Shown here piece after piece: positions 21,557-33,890 of a stretch of 64,000 nucleotides of DNA. The stretch is from Lineus longissimus (lineage: Eukaryota > Nemertea > Pilidiophora > Heteronemertea > Lineidae), in contig NC_088313.1 in assembly GCF_910592395.1 (NCBI RefSeq), positions 6,512,501 to 6,576,500 on the forward strand, read 5' to 3'. Under the pieces are notes generated by a model, which made no database searches, was not told the DNA's origin, and was given only the letters and a program-made list of their open reading frames with translations. How positions within the stretch are numbered: the stretch's first letter is position 1; every line of letters starts with the position of its first letter. A program made the position numbers and the translations under genes.

Positions 21557-24500
21557 ATGCCAGCTTGTGAAGTGTGTGGAGAAGAAGATTACGAATGCTA
21601 CGATGGCTGCTACTATTGTGTGCACTGTCACACACAAAGTCAAGTTAGTAATACTAGTCCAAAAACAGAAGAAAAATTGTCAAATTTGACAAGTGAAAAT
21701 ACCAACAAAATCATGAAATTTCAATATTCAATTATCTTATAAATCTTAAAACTGCCGCTGTCAGCAATTAGCTTGTGGGCAATCTGTGCAAGTGGCAAAG
21801 TGCATCCCCTGCCCCAGCCCCTTGATGCTGCGCCTTCCACGTCACGTTGCCCAGGGCCAGGGCCATGTGCAGGCCCATTCCCATGCCTGCCTGCTGCCCC
21901 TCATTACTATTACCTCTAGTCTAAGGCATACTGTGATGACTACAAGTAGATTACTTGACACCATATCCTACGCCTAATGATGGGGCCTGTTATTTATTCC
22001 ACAGGCACAGGCCATCAGGGGGCAAAATTCCCTCCCTCCCTCCTGACAAGACAAGTGCCCAAAAACAGGTTTTTCATGCTAACTCATCCATCTATTAAAA
22101 AGCCACTGAACAAGTTGAGAAATTTATCTTGAATTTCAGAAAATCCATGAATTGGATCAAGAAGAAGACTTTCTTGAAGGGGCATTTAGTCAGGGCTTGA
22201 GTATAAGGATGCCAAAGAAAACAACGGAGGATAGCGAATTGAACTTGAAGAAAAAGAGAAAGCAAGTTGGTAAGAAAATGTGTGACCTCCATCAGCGTTC
22301 AGGGGGACACACATGACCTAGCCTTCACCAGGAAAGAGTACAGGGATTTCAGGCGACTGGCAAATTGTGAATTAATGGCTACTTCATAAGACTAAAGGAG
22401 CATATCTTGATTTGTTTTGCCTGTGATGGGGTCTTTGCCAGCTTAGTGTTTATATCTAATCATTGGATGTACAATACTTTCAGATGGAGGTAGACCATGG
22501 ACAAGTGATGAAGGCTTTCAGCTGATATTGAGAGAGCAGGTTAAAAGCCTCATAAAGATGGGAGCAGATCCTGTTTTGAAGGTATAGTAAACTTGTGTAT
22601 TGCAGATGAAGGCAACGGTAATTGCTCATTATAGAACTTTGAACTACATGCAGTTATGCAAAGACTTTGTCAGGTTGAGCGGTCTGTGGAACCTCTCTTA
22701 GCCGGCGCCTCTGTTAGCGGGGCATAGGTAAGGTACTCTCTTTTGAAGACCTGTTTTGGTATGGGATTGACCGTTTCATTTTCATGTGACCTCGGTAACC
22801 AGAATACCTTTCGACCAAAGTCAGAATTGTCAGTGCAAATAGAGTCCTTTAGAATACAAGGGTTTATCAATGGCTCATACCGGAGATTTTTCTTTTCAGG
22901 ATGTTGTTTTCAAGTTTTGGACACTTTACCTTTCTCGGCTTGGTATGGCTTTCTCAGATCAGGAACGCTCTCGAGCTTTGTTCACAAAGACATATCCCTT
23001 GACCAGGTCAGTCTCCTCGTGCTCCCCAAGAGAATGACCTCCTATCCTCTGGTGCCCTTGGGAAGTGAATGACTTCATTACCAAAAGGTGCCAGTAATAG
23101 AAACCAGTCCAATACAGCACAGAACCTTTCTCAAAACAGATTTTACAATCCAAAAATGTGATAACCATGTACATCAGGTCTAACATTGCTACCAACACTT
23201 GTCACAGGCTCCAGTGACAAACACTGAAAACTTTTATTATACTACATGATATTGCCTAACTTGTTGAATAGCATTCCGCGAAGATGACGTCACTGCAGCT
23301 GCTGCCCTCTATTTCCCCATCGCTGAATTACAGGCAATGTCGGGCAAACATGCGGTTCGTAATGGATTCAGGCTTTCTAACTAGGGCAGTTAGATTCAAT
23401 CTGGCACATGTCCGAGTGTTGGAAATACTACATAATTGTTCTGAATATTTCTCTCTCTGACTCTATGGTATCATTCATGCTAAAAACAATGCAGGGTCAA
23501 AGATAATTGACTTTGAAATAAGCTCAAATGCGTAGAAATAAGTGTCGATGTCCGACTGTCACTTGACTAAAACGTCATCAATATCTTATGCAACTGACCT
23601 TGTGAGCTATAAGTAGTAACTTCGCGGAATGCTATTGGCTTAAATCTTGGTTAAAGTCTCTTTTGTCACAGTGAAATTGTATTTACAGAGATATCTACGT
23701 TCCGACTGCTGAAAACCCAACTGTACCCGAGGTTCGCTGGCTTAAGACCAGTTTGAAGAGAGGATCAATTCAGAAGAAAGATAAACACGTGGTAAGAAAA
23801 TCATTTTGGCACCATATCCTTTCCAGTGGAAGGGACATTACTCAAGATATTTTGAGTTGCACTTGCCAGACTAACTTGCCATCTAAGACCTTCTATTTAA
23901 AGTGCACTGGCATGAAATGACTGTTTCCTTTGAAATGGTTCTGTAGTCCTGCCAATCAGCAGCTGCCATCATAGTAAAAAATTTCCTTTTCATTTCACAT
24001 TTCCTTCAGGACAAAATGGTGATGGAGGCGCTGTTAGGTTCAGAAGAATTTTACGAGGGTGACAACCCTTTAGACAAAGGGGAAGATGAGGATGCCGACA
24101 GGTTCATTGGAATCTGCGAAGAGAACTATGAGGAGGGATATCTAATATCCTCAGAACGGATATCGGAGTTTGAGGATTCGTGCAGTCTTTTGGATACGGC
24201 ATCAGAAAGTAGTTCCAATTCTGATGTAGGTGTTCGGTGTGAAATCTTACTGGACGATTCTGATGGAGGTAAAGTTGGAAACATTGGTGGAGGTGCTGAT
24301 GAGAAATGTTCTTTTTCAAGCAGTTCTCGAAGTGAACAGAGTGAAATATCACTTGATGCGTCGGACGAAGGTGAAATTGGAAATGTTGGTGGTGGTGATG
24401 GTAAAAGAGGGTCGACTGCAAGGGGAACTAGTAAAAATGTTGCAGTCTCTATAAGGACTCGAAATCAAGCAAGTAAAAGCTTTGTAGCAGCTAGCAGCGA

Positions 24501-27500
24501 AAGTGTGCCAGTTACTAAAAGAACCAGTGGTCGAGTTAGCAAAGGTACTGTCAGTACTAAAAGCACAAGTGGTGCAGAAAGGGAAAGGAAAGAAAATGAA
24601 GTCTTCGAAGGTACTGATGCTGCTCACAGTGAAGAAAACATTGTAGAAACAGAGGACTGGGACAAAATTACTGGAAAGTGTGACCCTGAAGATGATAATG
24701 GACTGTCAGATAATGATCATGATGAAAACAAGTTGAGAAGAGGAAAAAGGAAAGTGAAGAGGAGAATGAAATTGGTTGGTACATGATTAAATTATGTAGG
24801 TCTTCGATTATGGCTGGCGTAAGTGGACAGAATTCAGAATTATGCCACGGCATAAATCGGAATTGTGGTGTGGTATAATTCGCAATTATGGTGCACCATA
24901 AATTGACCAATCAAAACCTCGGATCTCGTGGCATAATGCTGAATTGTGGTGTGGGTCTATTCGGAAAAAGCAGCCAACCAATCAGAAAGCCGGGAATGGT
25001 GGACTGAAGTGTCATTTATGGAGGACGGAAGTGAGAATTGTGGACACGATTTGTGGGTTGATGTTATTCTCAATACACGATTGCAGGTCGGGTGATCTTT
25101 GAGATTTCGTGGGAAAGAAATTGTATAAAAACTCACGTGCGAAGCTCAAATGTCAACAAATGCACGTGGATTGCTTAACTTAGGTTCTCTCTATTCCTTC
25201 TGATTGCATGCATGAGGTTTTGATTGGTTAATTTATGGTGCAGAACAATTCCGATTTATGCCGTGGCATAATTATGAATTCTGTCCACTCGCGCCAGCCA
25301 TATACGATTTAGCAAGAATGGTGTGTTGGAGTGGTGCTTTGTCATTTGTCAATTTCTGGAGTGTTGCTAGGCCTTTTCGTCAGAGTAGTCTAAAATCTTC
25401 AGGAGTACAAAGCATACAGAGCAGGAAGCAATGAGGAGGAAGTACGAAGCTCACATGGCACTTGCCTCACACAACAACTTAGTTGCAGGAAATTGTTTTT
25501 TTTGGCAAAATGTTCAGTTCTTAAAACATTGTGCACTGAAAGTAAAATGCTTCTTTTAAGTTTGCGATATTCAAAATTATAATGACATGTTTATTTTCTT
25601 CAGCTTGCCCCCAGCAAAAAGAAAATAGGTGGAACAATAGCAAGAACTCCTTGGAGGCTCCATATGGCTTCAACTCTTGCCTTCTGCTATATTGGCCTGA
25701 CCTTCACCAATGGCAATGTGGTCATCTCTGATATTATGCGGTAAGTTAAAGGACCTTATCCCTGCATTGCGTTTGTGACCTTATTCTAAAAGGATTAATT
25801 CGAACTCTTGTGATTTTTAAAGTCATTGGGAAAAGTGTCAGAGGAGGTGTATCAAAATGGGACCAGCATTGTACAGCTCAAGGGCCCGGTAGACAACTAC
25901 CATAATCTGACAGTTACCAACCGTTGTGATCAGAGATCTAGTATGGTTAGGGTTTTGTATATTGAGCATTGCTACATTGTACTTGTTTCATGGCTTTCTT
26001 TCACTTAAGATGGGTGAGGAATGGAGCTCTACCTTATCACAACATCATGGATATATTCCCCGATGATATGAAGCTCAGCTCCAGGGATACTTTTACATTC
26101 TGTGGCATGGCAAGTAAACCATTGATACTGTAAACTACAGAATCCTGGATCAAAAATAAAACTTGTAAAAAGCATCATAATAATGGCTTATTGTCAGGAA
26201 ATCCGTCAATTTGTTGAAATCAGAAACTTGCAAAGCTCAAAGTATGTATTACATTAACATTCCTGGCAACAGGTGAGGACAATGGCCTCTAGTTCATTCA
26301 GCACCTTCTATAGTTCATTCCATTCTTTCAGGTGCAAGGTGCAGTTGTACCTCCTCACCAGAGACTCAGTCGAGCTGTTGGAGATCTTTGCCGAATGCTT
26401 GGAATCACTCTACCCCGTCTGAGTTTAGAGAGGCTTATTGGACGTTATATCATTGATATGGATTTACCAGGTAGGTCCCTGCCCTACTCGGGTACAGAGA
26501 TTCTCTGTTTTAAAGTCTCAGATGAGAGGCCTTGAAGAACAAGGATTACTTTTTCCATGAAACCCATGTCGGTCTGTCTAGAGAAAACTCCTTCGGAACT
26601 TGAACCTGGTTGATGAGCCGTGTTCCCAACTTGCCACTAAGGCTCTATCGTACCTGGTATTAGCAACAAGAAATATAAAAACACCTTGTTTAATATCATG
26701 TGTTTCAGTAATTGAGAGCACAATATATCTCAAATTGAATTTTTGCAGGCCAGCTGAATGCACTTGCCATGCAGTTGTTGAAGAATTCTCCAGTACCAGA
26801 CGAGGCCCACGTCGTTGGCGTCCATGGCATATTTCCCTACGAGGCGATGGCAATGGCTTACATAGTGATCACTCTCAAGATGGTGATTGGTCTTGATGAT
26901 AAGACTGAGAGGTAAAAATCATATAGATCAAGAATACACCATGCCCCACTTATATAGGCAAAGTCAGTTGGCTCAGGTTTGTTTAACATATGAACTCACA
27001 TGCAAAATTTCCTGTCATAGAATCTATGATGTTGACTAGTAGAATCTGCATCTATGATGACTATCAGCAACCATGTTTTACACTGGATGTCTCATTGTAG
27101 ATGATCGAAGACATGATCAGAAATCACATTCATAGGTTCTGTCCTGAGGGTTCAATCTGATTCTGTGATGCAAAGGTTTTGTCTGTGTACTTGGATAGGG
27201 TCGTTTGCTCACCCTGCACTGACACTAGGTACAAGGAACCAAGGTTTTATGTCTCCTTCATCGGGGAATGAGGGGGATGAAACAGTGGTGATCCTTCATG
27301 TCCTTCTGAGAGTTGAACTTACGACTTCGTGATCATGAGCATGTCACTGTAACAATTGTCATTGATAGCCTTGAATTGTCACTAAAATATGTTTGTAATG
27401 TAACAGGGTGATGTCTTCCTACAGTAAGAAGATAAAAGACTTGTTGGGGAGAAAAGGTGAGCTTAAATCTGTTGGGGACTAAAGGCGAGTTTAAATCTGT

Positions 27501-29208
27501 ACATGCTGACTTGTGAACCTCGAGAATGGGCAAGTACCTAGACCTGCATAATATACTAATGTACACACTGGTCATGTCATTGTGCCTTATTAGCTTCACC
27601 ACCGAATCATGATGTGTCTTGAAGAGGGCCTAGCCTGTCTATGAAAGACTTGGGCAAGAGAAAACAGTTACCTGACTTATGGCAATCTCGTGAAGGGGCT
27701 GCCAGTGCTGTGAGAGAGCTAATGCATTATGAGAGAACTGCAATGTTTATTTCTTGGGGCCATGCCTACACTAATAAAGTACTTGATCGAACCTATAGCT
27801 GGTCTTTAAAATTCGCCACATAATATTTTGTTTCTTCTCTAGCACCTGACTGTCCTAATGTATTCGTCTGGGAAGACTGGGTAATGAACATGGAGGAGAA
27901 GATGAGCTCTCACAGAAGTCGCGAGATGCCGACCAACTTTGGGTATGTGATTTCTCCATCAGTAGCAGGATATGAATGGAGAAGTTTTGGGCATATCAAA
28001 TTCTACCTTAGTAGGCCTAGTGCTGGCCAGTATCGTGCTTCTGTAACAGAGGAGTAACATTTGAAAGTGTCAAGTCCATTTCCCAAACTTGTATATGCTC
28101 CTTTCTTTAGCACTCACAGTGGTTAGATTTGGTTCTTCTTTTCAGGGACCTAAAGGGAATACGGGACCTAGATGCCTGCCTTGATCACTTCAATCTCAAT
28201 AACCCAGCCAAATTGGGAAAGTTTCACAATAAACTAACTCCAAGTAAGCACAATATCTTTAAATCATATAAAACAACCAATTCATAACCTTTCCTCCAAC
28301 AGGGATTGAGGTTTAAGGAAATTATACCAAACTGGTACAAGTATAAGTTGCCTTCCCCAAACACTGAAAGAGATCAGGTTTGGGCTGACATGTAGGCCAA
28401 AACTGAGACGGCAAATAAAAGGTTTTGGGCAAAATAAGAGCTCCAGCCAACTAAACACTGAAATGAGATTTTAACTGCTTAAATATTGTGCACCAACCCA
28501 AGCTGTTCTTGTTGCATGACCATAACTGATGCAGCCAAATTATAACTCATTGACCTTGATCTTCACCTTCTTACTTCAGAAGACCCAGAGGCCGCAGAAG
28601 CATTGAAAAAACCACTCTTGACTCTTGTGGATAACCTCAACGAGATGAGGATCTCTGCCAGACAGTCTGAATCAAGCACAGGGATGGACCCCATGGATTT
28701 ACTGTTGGGAACCCCAGAGAAAGCCGACACATGGAAAACTACATATGATGCGTCACAGCCCAAAACTACTCAGTTGTTTTTTGATTGCACTATTCATCAC
28801 ATCACAAATCCAAGGACATTCTTGGTGGATATCCAAGGTGGTCATGAAGAATCTAATATTGAGGACAAGGATTTGTTGCTTTGGAAAAAAAGGCGATGCT
28901 TGTCCTCGGATGCTGATAAGCCAGAAGAAAACATTGAGGCAGAGAATGCTTTGGAAGATCTCGTAGTAAATCTAAGTCCAGCCCACAAGAGATATGTGTT
29001 GTACGAGCCAGGGAAAATAACAACTGCTAACCGCCATATTTCTTACCTCTGGCTCTTAAATGTCTGCACTGTCTTCACAGAGAGCACGATCCAGGACATT
29101 GATGACTGTGTCAATAGAATTCAGTATTCTCTGCCAAATTTTCAAATCCAGAATATGACTAAATCTTATCATGTTGCATCATGTCAAAAAGGTTTGAGAC
29201 CTCAGTAA
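21557..29208 (+). CDS. TAF1B: TAF1B, RNA polymerase I pre-initiation (SL1/TIF-IB) subunit, fourteen exons
   Basis: A TFIIB-like factor of the nucleolar SL1 complex that recruits Pol I to rDNA promoters. Exons: 21557-21643, 22140-22269, 22484-22581, 22900-23006, 23689-23791, 24010-24774, 25604-25740, 26010-26109, 26332-26470, 26749-26911, 27407-27456, 27843-27942, 28146-28243, 28580-29208. Phases agree throughout, giving 901 residues (human about 588). Residues 4-24 form the Rrn7/TAF1B zinc ribbon (Cys 4, 7, 21, 24; YYCVHCHTQSQ). Next come PWTSDEGFQLILREQ, FWTLYLSRLG and VPTAENPTVPEVRWLK, then the cyclin-fold core from STLAFCYIGL through LPYHNIMDIFPDDMKL, KMVIGLDDKTE and the C-terminal ISYLWLLNVC. 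Residues 176-430, one exon, are an acidic Ser/Gly-rich insert that explains the extra length. Intron 8 uses a GC donor (GCAAGT at 26110); the intron 6 donor GTTGGT is weak. Confidence 0.93.
24811..25300. mobile_element. MITE with TIRs of about 90 bp, in TAF1B intron 6
   Basis: The left end TGGCTGGCGTAAGTGGACAG and its inner part (AGAATTATGCCACGGCAT, AATCGGAATTGT, ACCAATCAAAACCTC) are mirrored at the right end finishing GTCCACTCGCGCCAGCCA. TA lies on both outer sides. The centre is short and non-coding. It is a typical non-autonomous TIR element, possibly Tc1/mariner-like because of the TA flanks. Confidence 0.75.
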
Positions 29209-29442
29209 TGGCTGAACTCTCTGTGCCTCCTGTGTGTTTGCTATTGTAAGAAGTACGGGTTGGACAATAAGTATTGATACTGCTGAAAATTTGATGATAA
29301 AAATATGTCCTAGTATAGAACCAGTTTGTTAGTCGGTTATATTGCAGAAGTGGTCCTTATCCAGCTTTTGGCCTAAATGAAAAAGAATTAATCTGTGATC
29401 AGTCTGGTTATTTCTTTCAGATCTCAAAATACATTGATGCTG

Positions 29443-29448
29443 AATAAA
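29443..29448 (+). terminator. TAF1B poly(A) signal
   Basis: AATAAA lies 235 bases after the TAF1B stop codon, in a T-rich stretch with T and C runs shortly downstream. It is the first canonical hexamer after the gene. Confidence 0.55.
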
Positions 29449-30148
29449 AATAAGTTATTAGGTCTCTTTTTTGCCCCCCCCCCTCCCCGACAAAAACATA
29501 GGTGGCGTCACACCACCCCAGACCATTTTATTGGCTCACCGTAAGAGGAGTCTATACAACACCGCAGCGTCCGTCGTCATCGTCTGTATCCTGTTTCAAA
29601 AACAGTGACAAGTTTCTTAACCGCTAGTACTATGAACTTGAAACTTAATTGTACACATAAATCCCCAGATTAGGTGATTTCCGACACTGACTTTCGGTCC
29701 GATCTGAATCTCGACTTGCCCACCAGAAGGCCAAAAGTTAAAACCAAAAAGTCCGATATCTCGCTTATAAGCAACTCTTAAATCTTTCATGGCAGGTACT
29801 CCTAGCATTAGCAAGGATACATGACATATCATACGGGTTTTTGATTTGACCTAATTTTCAAGGTTGCAGAAGTCAAATGGCGTAAATTGGCCATGGTACG
29901 ATTCTCGACTTGGCCACCAGGGGGCCAAAACTAAATAAGGTACAAAGTGCAATATCACGCTTATCATCATTATCTTCACCTTGATCATTGCTGGTTTATG
30001 ACCATTTTCCTGCTTTCACCGTTCTACTGAAAGCACAAAAAAATAGTGCTCGCAAAGTTCAGTGCGTTAGCTAGGGTACTTGGCCTGGTACGTTCCTCTC
30101 TGTACATACTTCAAAGTCAGTTTTTGATAGATATATATATATATATAT

Positions 30149-30236
30149 ATACGCATTTACAAGTACAGGTGAAGACCATCACGCATAGTGCTATACGCAT
30201 TTACAAGTACAGGTGAAGACCATCACGCATAGTGCT
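30149..30236. repeat. Two 44-bp tandem units after an AT run
   Basis: TATACGCATTTACAAGTACA with GGTGAAGACCATCACGCATA occurs twice end to end, directly after an (AT)n tract at 30131-30150. It lies at the 3' side of the LINE fragment and may be its tail duplication. Confidence 0.75.
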
Positions 30237-30760
30237 CAAAGATGGTGGGGCTATCACCCCACCACTGATCCAGCCCCACCTTGAAACTGTTCATGGAGCC
30301 GACACTATACTAATTCCTGTGGCAGGCTGTTCCAGTCATTTGTTATGCTGCTTATGAGGAAATTTGCTCTTTGCCCTGTTCTCGCCCTCAACTTTATAAG
30401 CCTCAAATTGTGTCCCCTAATATTGTGCGGAGCTCCCCCTCCTCTGTGTCTTGCAAGTAGGGGATCCTCTGCCTTAAACATTCTGATAACCTCAATCAAG
30501 GCCCCTCCTCCGGTGTTCCAGGGAGATGGAATTTAGTTTTTTCAGTCTTTCCATGTAACATAAGTGCTTGATTGAGGGAATCCATTTCGTAAATCTCCTA
30601 TGCACCTTCTCAAGAGCAACAATGTCCTTCTTCAGGTACGGCCTCCACGCCACCCCTCCATACTCAAGTATTGGCCTTACCTGCCCCTTGAACAACAACA
30701 AACCAGTCTCCTCATTCAGAAACCCCGTAGTCCCTTAGATCGTGAATGCAACACGAGTGA
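30237..30760 (-). pseudogene. Non-LTR retrotransposon reverse transcriptase, 3' fragment
   Basis: Two overlapping frames give the carboxy end of a LINE RT: VRPILEYGGVAWRPYLKKDI and LEKVHRRFTKWIPS (30492-30701), then VIRMFKAEDPLL and NDWNSLPQELV (30305-30499). The phrases LEY-x-W-x-PY and LEKVQRR-x-TK are hallmarks of Jockey/CR1-like RT ends. A frameshift near 30495 and absence of the catalytic palm show a dead 5'-truncated copy. Confidence 0.8.
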
Positions 30761-31161
30761 TATTTAGTTGCTTGTTTCCGATGATATTTTTTATGGTAGG
30801 TACTCCAAGCAACGATACCTCACATGTCCTAGGCCTATATAGGCCACCGACTTTGGTTTGACCTATAAAGGTCTACTATGTAGCATGTTTCTTAACCAGG
30901 ATGAATTCCTAACCACCAAATATCTATACGGTGAGCACAATGTCCTTTGGCCGTTTCATTTCCAGCAGTGCATTGATCCGGACTGCTGAAAATTCACTCG
31001 TTTTATCAATTACCATAGTCCCTTTAAAAGTTCCAGATTGGTTACGCCTGAATAAACGAGATGGCAGCACTGTTTTGGTAAAGCCAAAACTCGCGCAGTG
31101 ACGAAATTTACGGTGGCTGGGAAAGGACATCGAAAAGAAAATTCTCGGCGGGACGACTTAT

Positions 31162-32536
31162 TGGCTGGTATTTATAAAAACAAGTATATGCTTATAAGCA
31201 TGTTCTTTAAGCATGTACTTAACACTTAAAGAATTAAGTAGAAGCATAGCCTTAGATCTATACTTGATTTCATATTTATAAAACAAGCATTTGTGGATGA
31301 TGCTTGGCTTGTAATTTTTAAGCTTATGCTTAATTGCTCATACTGCATAACAGGGTGAAATTAGATTTCTCATGTGGTATTTGTGGTGTAAGGCTGGTCG
31401 GTTTCGTGATTATGGCAATCATTGCTGCCCTGGGAATGGGGAAATCCTTTGTTATTGAGGTCACGGATAGTCATGCCTGTCCTTAGTGCATGTAAACCTT
31501 CTGGTTTGTACACCAACTGTTAGAATGCTATTAAACGTTACCTCTTCCGGTTGCTGAGGATTCCCATAAGGTGTAAAGAGCCAGGGGTCAATGCCGTATC
31601 CACTATCCCCTAGCAGTAATGCATCCGTCCTCATAGTGGACAAACGATGACAAACTACCGAATTTCTCCATATTCTACTGTCGTGTACAGACCCTGGCCA
31701 CTCGGCTACAATACTTGTGAACGTTTCCTTTGCATCACAAATTCTCTGAACGTTTAACGTAGCCTTTCCACTCCGGCCTACGTATTCGTCGCCATGTGCA
31801 TGCCTCCCTTGTGTCTTCAGAACTCGGACGTGGGTACAGTCGACAGCACCTATCGCACAAGGCATCTCATAGGTCGTTTGCCAGTTGTCCATTGCTGACT
31901 GCATCTCATGCACCGTGCTTGGGAAATGTATCCACAGTCCTGCATTTTCAACAATCTTGTCGAGTACTGCGTGGAATGTTCTTGACACGGTGGGTTGGAA
32001 AATTCCAACATCCTCAGCACACCCATCTGAAACCCTGGGTCCGATATATATCGAAGGAAAGTCTCCATTTGTGTCTTTACTGTCAGTGCCCCGCCACGAG
32101 TTTCTCCACTATCTTCTAAAAAATGATCAGCTAACCATTCAACATTTTGCTCATCAAATCGATAAAATCGTCGATGAAATGCTGGGCAACATGATTTTCT
32201 TGGGGTGTACTCCTTTGGATGTCGCCCCGCAAGTGCAAGAAAAGTTGCCATGTCAAACACGTCTTCCTACTTCGAAGTTCAAGCCTGGTCTGAAGCTACC
32301 TTGAAAAATCTAAGGATATCCTTATAAGCATATGCTTAATACTCGTGTTTATAAATATGGAATGAAGCAGAAGCTTAGACTTTAAGTTTTGGCAAGATGC
32401 CTGAAAAGCAGACACTTATACTTGAAGCATAAGGTTACAGGTACAAGCATTACCTTAGGTTTTATGAATATGCAGCGTACTTAACACTTGAAAATCCAAG
32501 GATAAGCATATGCTTGGTTTTTATAAATACCAGCCA
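31162..32536 (-). mobile_element. PIF/Harbinger transposon inserted in the foldback left arm
   Basis: The TIRs TGGCTGGTATTTATAAA and TTTATAAATACCAGCCA are followed by imperfect subterminal repeats of AAGCATATGCTTAT. TTAT (31158-31161 and 32537-32540) flanks both ends, consistent with the TTA/TWA target of Harbinger. The interrupted minisatellite unit is restored when the element is removed. The transposase inside is broken, so the copy is dead or non-autonomous. Confidence 0.85.
31461..32260 (-). pseudogene. HARBI1-type transposase, frameshifted
   Basis: A DDE_Tnp_4 nuclease of PIF/Harbinger elements. The first frame (32260 to about 32020) gives an N-terminal region with HRRFYRFDEQNVEWLADHF. 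After a one-base frameshift near 32020-32030 the second frame carries IFQPTVSRTFH, AIGAVDCTHVRV (first catalytic Asp), GRSGKATLNVQ, WPGSVHDSRIWRNS (second Asp) and LLGDSGYGIDPWLFTPYGNP. The usual end with the catalytic Glu and the R-x-x-x-E-R-x-F region is absent; a possible donor after QPEE (GTAACG) suggests a lost last exon. The ORF antisense to this (31885-32304) is a shadow. Confidence 0.88.
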
Positions 32537-33200
32537 TTATCTCGGGGGGACGACTTAGTAAGTCGGGGGGGGGGACAACTTAGTAAGTCGGGGGACGACT
32601 TATTATGTCGGGGGGACGACTTAGTAGGTCGGGGGGGACGACTTATTATCTCGGGGGGACGACTTATTATCTCGGGGGGACGACTTATTATCTCGGGGGG
32701 ACGACTTATTATCTCGGGGGGACGACTTATTAAGTCGGGGGGACGACTTATGAAAGCGAGGGCGAGGCCTGGCTGTGACTGTCTCATCTCTCTCACCATG
32801 TTGTCAACACGGTGGAGCAGCCAGGACTGATTCGGCCTGGCTGTGACTTCCTCATCTCTCTCACCATGTTGACAACTTGGCAGAGCAGCCAAGACTGATT
32901 TGGCATGGCTGTGACTGTCTCATCTCTCTCACTATAATTATTGTCAACAACGTTGTAAACATAATGCTCAAAATTGATTCATGAAAAAGGCAGTAGGGCA
33001 ATATTATTATGAAGTTGTCAACATGGTGAGAGCGATGAGGAAGTCACAGCCAGGCCTCGCCCTCGCTTTCATAAGTCGTCCCCCCGACTTAATAAGTCGT
33101 CCCCCCGACTTAATAAGTCGTCCCCCCGAGATAATAAGTCGTCCCCCCGACTTACTAAGTCGTCCCCCCCCGACTTACTAAGTCGTCCCCCGAGATACTA

Positions 33201-33783
33201 GGGACCTTTCGCTACGCCGTTCCGCCGAGAAATCGATCGAGAACGATCGCGTTTTGCGTATGACGTCATCGATTGATGAGTAGCTTTGCCCGTTCCCGTT
33301 CTGGATTCCGTGAATGAGGCCTGTTTTTCTCGGCGTCTGTTCACAGTGGTTCAAGAAGAAAAATGACGAATTTGTAGGATTCTATTGCGGTAAGGCACCT
33401 GAAGTAGTATGTTAAGTGGAGAGACTGTGTTTTAGAAGGGGAAAACAAGTTCATACTGCCCCGAATCGCCTTATTAAGCATGTTAAGCAGTCGTAAATCA
33501 GTCATTTATAGCAGCATGCATTGGATGCACAGGCTGGCGCAAACGTACTTTCCTTGCCTCCTAAGACTTCATTTTCGATATAAAATGCCATAAATTCATC
33601 ATCTTCAATTGCGAAATTTGCAAGGCGTCTCAAGTTTGCCGCCATTTTGCCGATCTCCATAGAAACCAAACTGTTTCTCGGTGACGGCCATGCGGAACGC
33701 GTTTCAGTGTTTCCGGGAACGGGATCGGGAACGAGAAACGTTCTCGGTGTAGCGGTTCTCGGAACGGCGTAGCGAAAGGTCTC
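33201..33783. mobile_element. TA-flanked MITE in the foldback right arm
   Basis: The TIRs GGGACCTTTCGCTACGCCGT and ACGGCGTAGCGAAAGGTCTC (with TTCCG continuing inward) lie between TA dinucleotides at 33199-33200 and 33784-33785. The minisatellite continues on both sides. Internal GTTCCCG and GAGAACG-type phrases recur. No ORF is present. The TA target suits Tc1/mariner or pogo mobilisation. Confidence 0.8.
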
Positions 33784-33890
33784 TAAGAAGTCGTCCCCCC
33801 CCCGACATAATAATTATTAAGTCGTCCCCCCCGACTTAATAAGTCGCCCCCCCCCCCCCCGAGATAATAAGTCGTCCCCCCCGAGATAAT

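Larger units (their letters stand above)
29525..30959 (-). mobile_element. Helitron-like family A, copy 3, split by a LINE fragment
   Basis: Reading leftward, it begins AATGAAACGGCC with TGTGCTCACCGTATAGATA (matching 13461-13505) and ends with the GAC-rich tract, TATACAACAC and GGTGAGCC near 29530, matching 17540-17597. Core-unit phrases (AGGTCAAATC, GGCCAC, AGAAAC) appear on both sides. The middle, about 29970-30780, is replaced by a LINE 3' fragment, a local duplication and unassigned sequence. Confidence 0.6.
31141..33890. mobile_element. Foldback-like element with minisatellite arms, broken by two insertions
   Basis: Both arms consist of a roughly 21-base unit (GGGGGGACGACTTATTATCTC and variants), in opposite orientation: left at 31141-31161 plus 32537-32750, right at 33070-33198 plus 33786-33890. 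Inside them, 32747-32808 (AAGCGAGGGCGAGGCCTGG, GCTGTGAC) is mirrored at 33014-33075. The loop contains three direct copies of a roughly 68-base unit with GGCTGTGACT and CATCTCTCTCACCATG. Long inverted repeats made of short tandem units are the signature of foldback elements such as Drosophila FB. No ORF of its own is seen. Confidence 0.65.

Noticed and set aside
24811-25300. Extra TAF1B exon in intron 6
   Set aside because: The stretch is a TIR element with long inverted ends and no open frame that joins exons 6 and 7 in phase.
31885-32304. 139-residue plus-strand ORF
   Set aside because: It is antisense to the HARBI1-type transposase, whose motifs are clear on the minus strand.
32510-32892. 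ORFs with repeated SRPPEIISRPP or GGRLIISGG units
   Set aside because: They are translations of the foldback minisatellite on each strand, not proteins.
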